Shown: one piece after another, positions 6,171-6,229 of the stretch
Layout: every line of letters begins with the position of its first letter
Position numbering within the stretch: the first letter of the stretch is position 1
Assembly (NCBI GenBank): GCA_026645635.1
Contig: JAPKMV010000218.1
Location: 1 to 6,229, forward strand
Origin: Caldilineaceae bacterium
GTDB taxonomy: Bacteria > Chloroflexota > Anaerolineae > Caldilineales > Caldilineaceae
Direction: 5' to 3'
DNA: 6,229 nucleotides
Made by a program: the position numbers and the translations under genes
Notes under the pieces: generated by a model
What the model was told of the DNA's origin: nothing
What the model saw: the letters and a program-made list of their open reading frames with translations, nothing else
The model's database searches: none

Positions 6171-6229
6171 ATGAAAGCAATCGTAGCAACCCAGTATGGC
6201 GGTCCTGAAGTTCTTCAGCTCAAGGAAAT
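6171..6229 (+). CDS. MDR-superfamily NAD(P)-dependent dehydrogenase/quinone oxidoreductase (3' partial)
   Basis: Only 19 codons are present before the window ends: MKAIVATQYGGPEVLQLKE. This is the standard N-terminus of medium-chain dehydrogenases/reductases of the zinc-type alcohol dehydrogenase and quinone oxidoreductase group, the first strand of the GroES-like domain (MKA-x-x-x-x-x-YG-x-P-E-VL-x-L). AAAGGA at 6156-6161 lies 9 nt before the ATG and supports the start. Catalytic zinc ligands and the Rossmann motif are outside the window, so substrate, zinc dependence and subfamily cannot be judged. It follows the DUF2306 gene closely and probably shares its transcript, which hints at a redox or detoxification role for the cluster (inference). 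Confidence 0.85.
   Translation, partial: MKAIVATQYGGPEVLQLKE

Noticed and set aside
5447..6181. Identical ATGAAAGCAAT at the starts of the DUF2306 and dehydrogenase genes
   Set aside because: Eleven bases encoding MKAI is a common N-terminus for the dehydrogenase family and an A-rich start is favoured generally. The similarity does not extend, so it is not treated as a duplication.
1..6229. tRNA, rRNA, CRISPR array or transposase
   Set aside because: None was seen on either strand by eye. No regularly spaced repeats and no transposase motifs are present.

Overview
The window looks like chromosomal DNA of a GC-rich bacterium, most likely Chloroflexota. The reasons are two large STAND-type regulators side by side, the high GC content, and small membrane proteins of a kind I associate with that phylum. 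This assignment is an inference from protein style, because no rRNA or marker gene is present. All supported genes are on the + strand.

Layout: (1) nt 1-1718 is the 3' part of a large signal-transduction ATPase: the end of an NB-ARC-like domain, a winged-helix region, a long TPR array and a typical C-terminal module. (2) After a 25-nt gap comes a complete MalT-like LuxR-family regulator (longest frame 1744-4494, preferred start 1762), with an N-terminal STAND ATPase, TPR-like repeats and a C-terminal LuxR helix-turn-helix. (3) The 204-nt gap 4495-4698 holds a strong intrinsic terminator, then a cluster of GTGGGGA half-sites including a perfect 16-bp palindrome. (4) A GTG-started membrane protein of unknown function lies at 4699-5310. 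(5) The 136-nt gap 5311-5446 carries a REP-like hairpin and a GCGGAG/GCAGAG-type repeat. (6) A DUF2306-family membrane protein lies at 5447-6121. (7) The first 19 codons of a zinc-type/quinone-oxidoreductase MDR dehydrogenase run from 6171 to the window edge.

Working model (inference): the MalT-like protein is the local regulator. A GGGGA-core element lies next to a perfect TATAAT box at its own start. The same 11-mer recurs, inverted, in the operator-like cluster in front of the membrane-protein/DUF2306/dehydrogenase run. This suggests that the regulator controls both itself and the downstream genes. The TATAAT box sits exactly where a leaderless transcript starting at the A of ATG 1762 would be expected. 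The regulator at the left edge is much richer in GC and probably belongs to a different transcription unit or origin.
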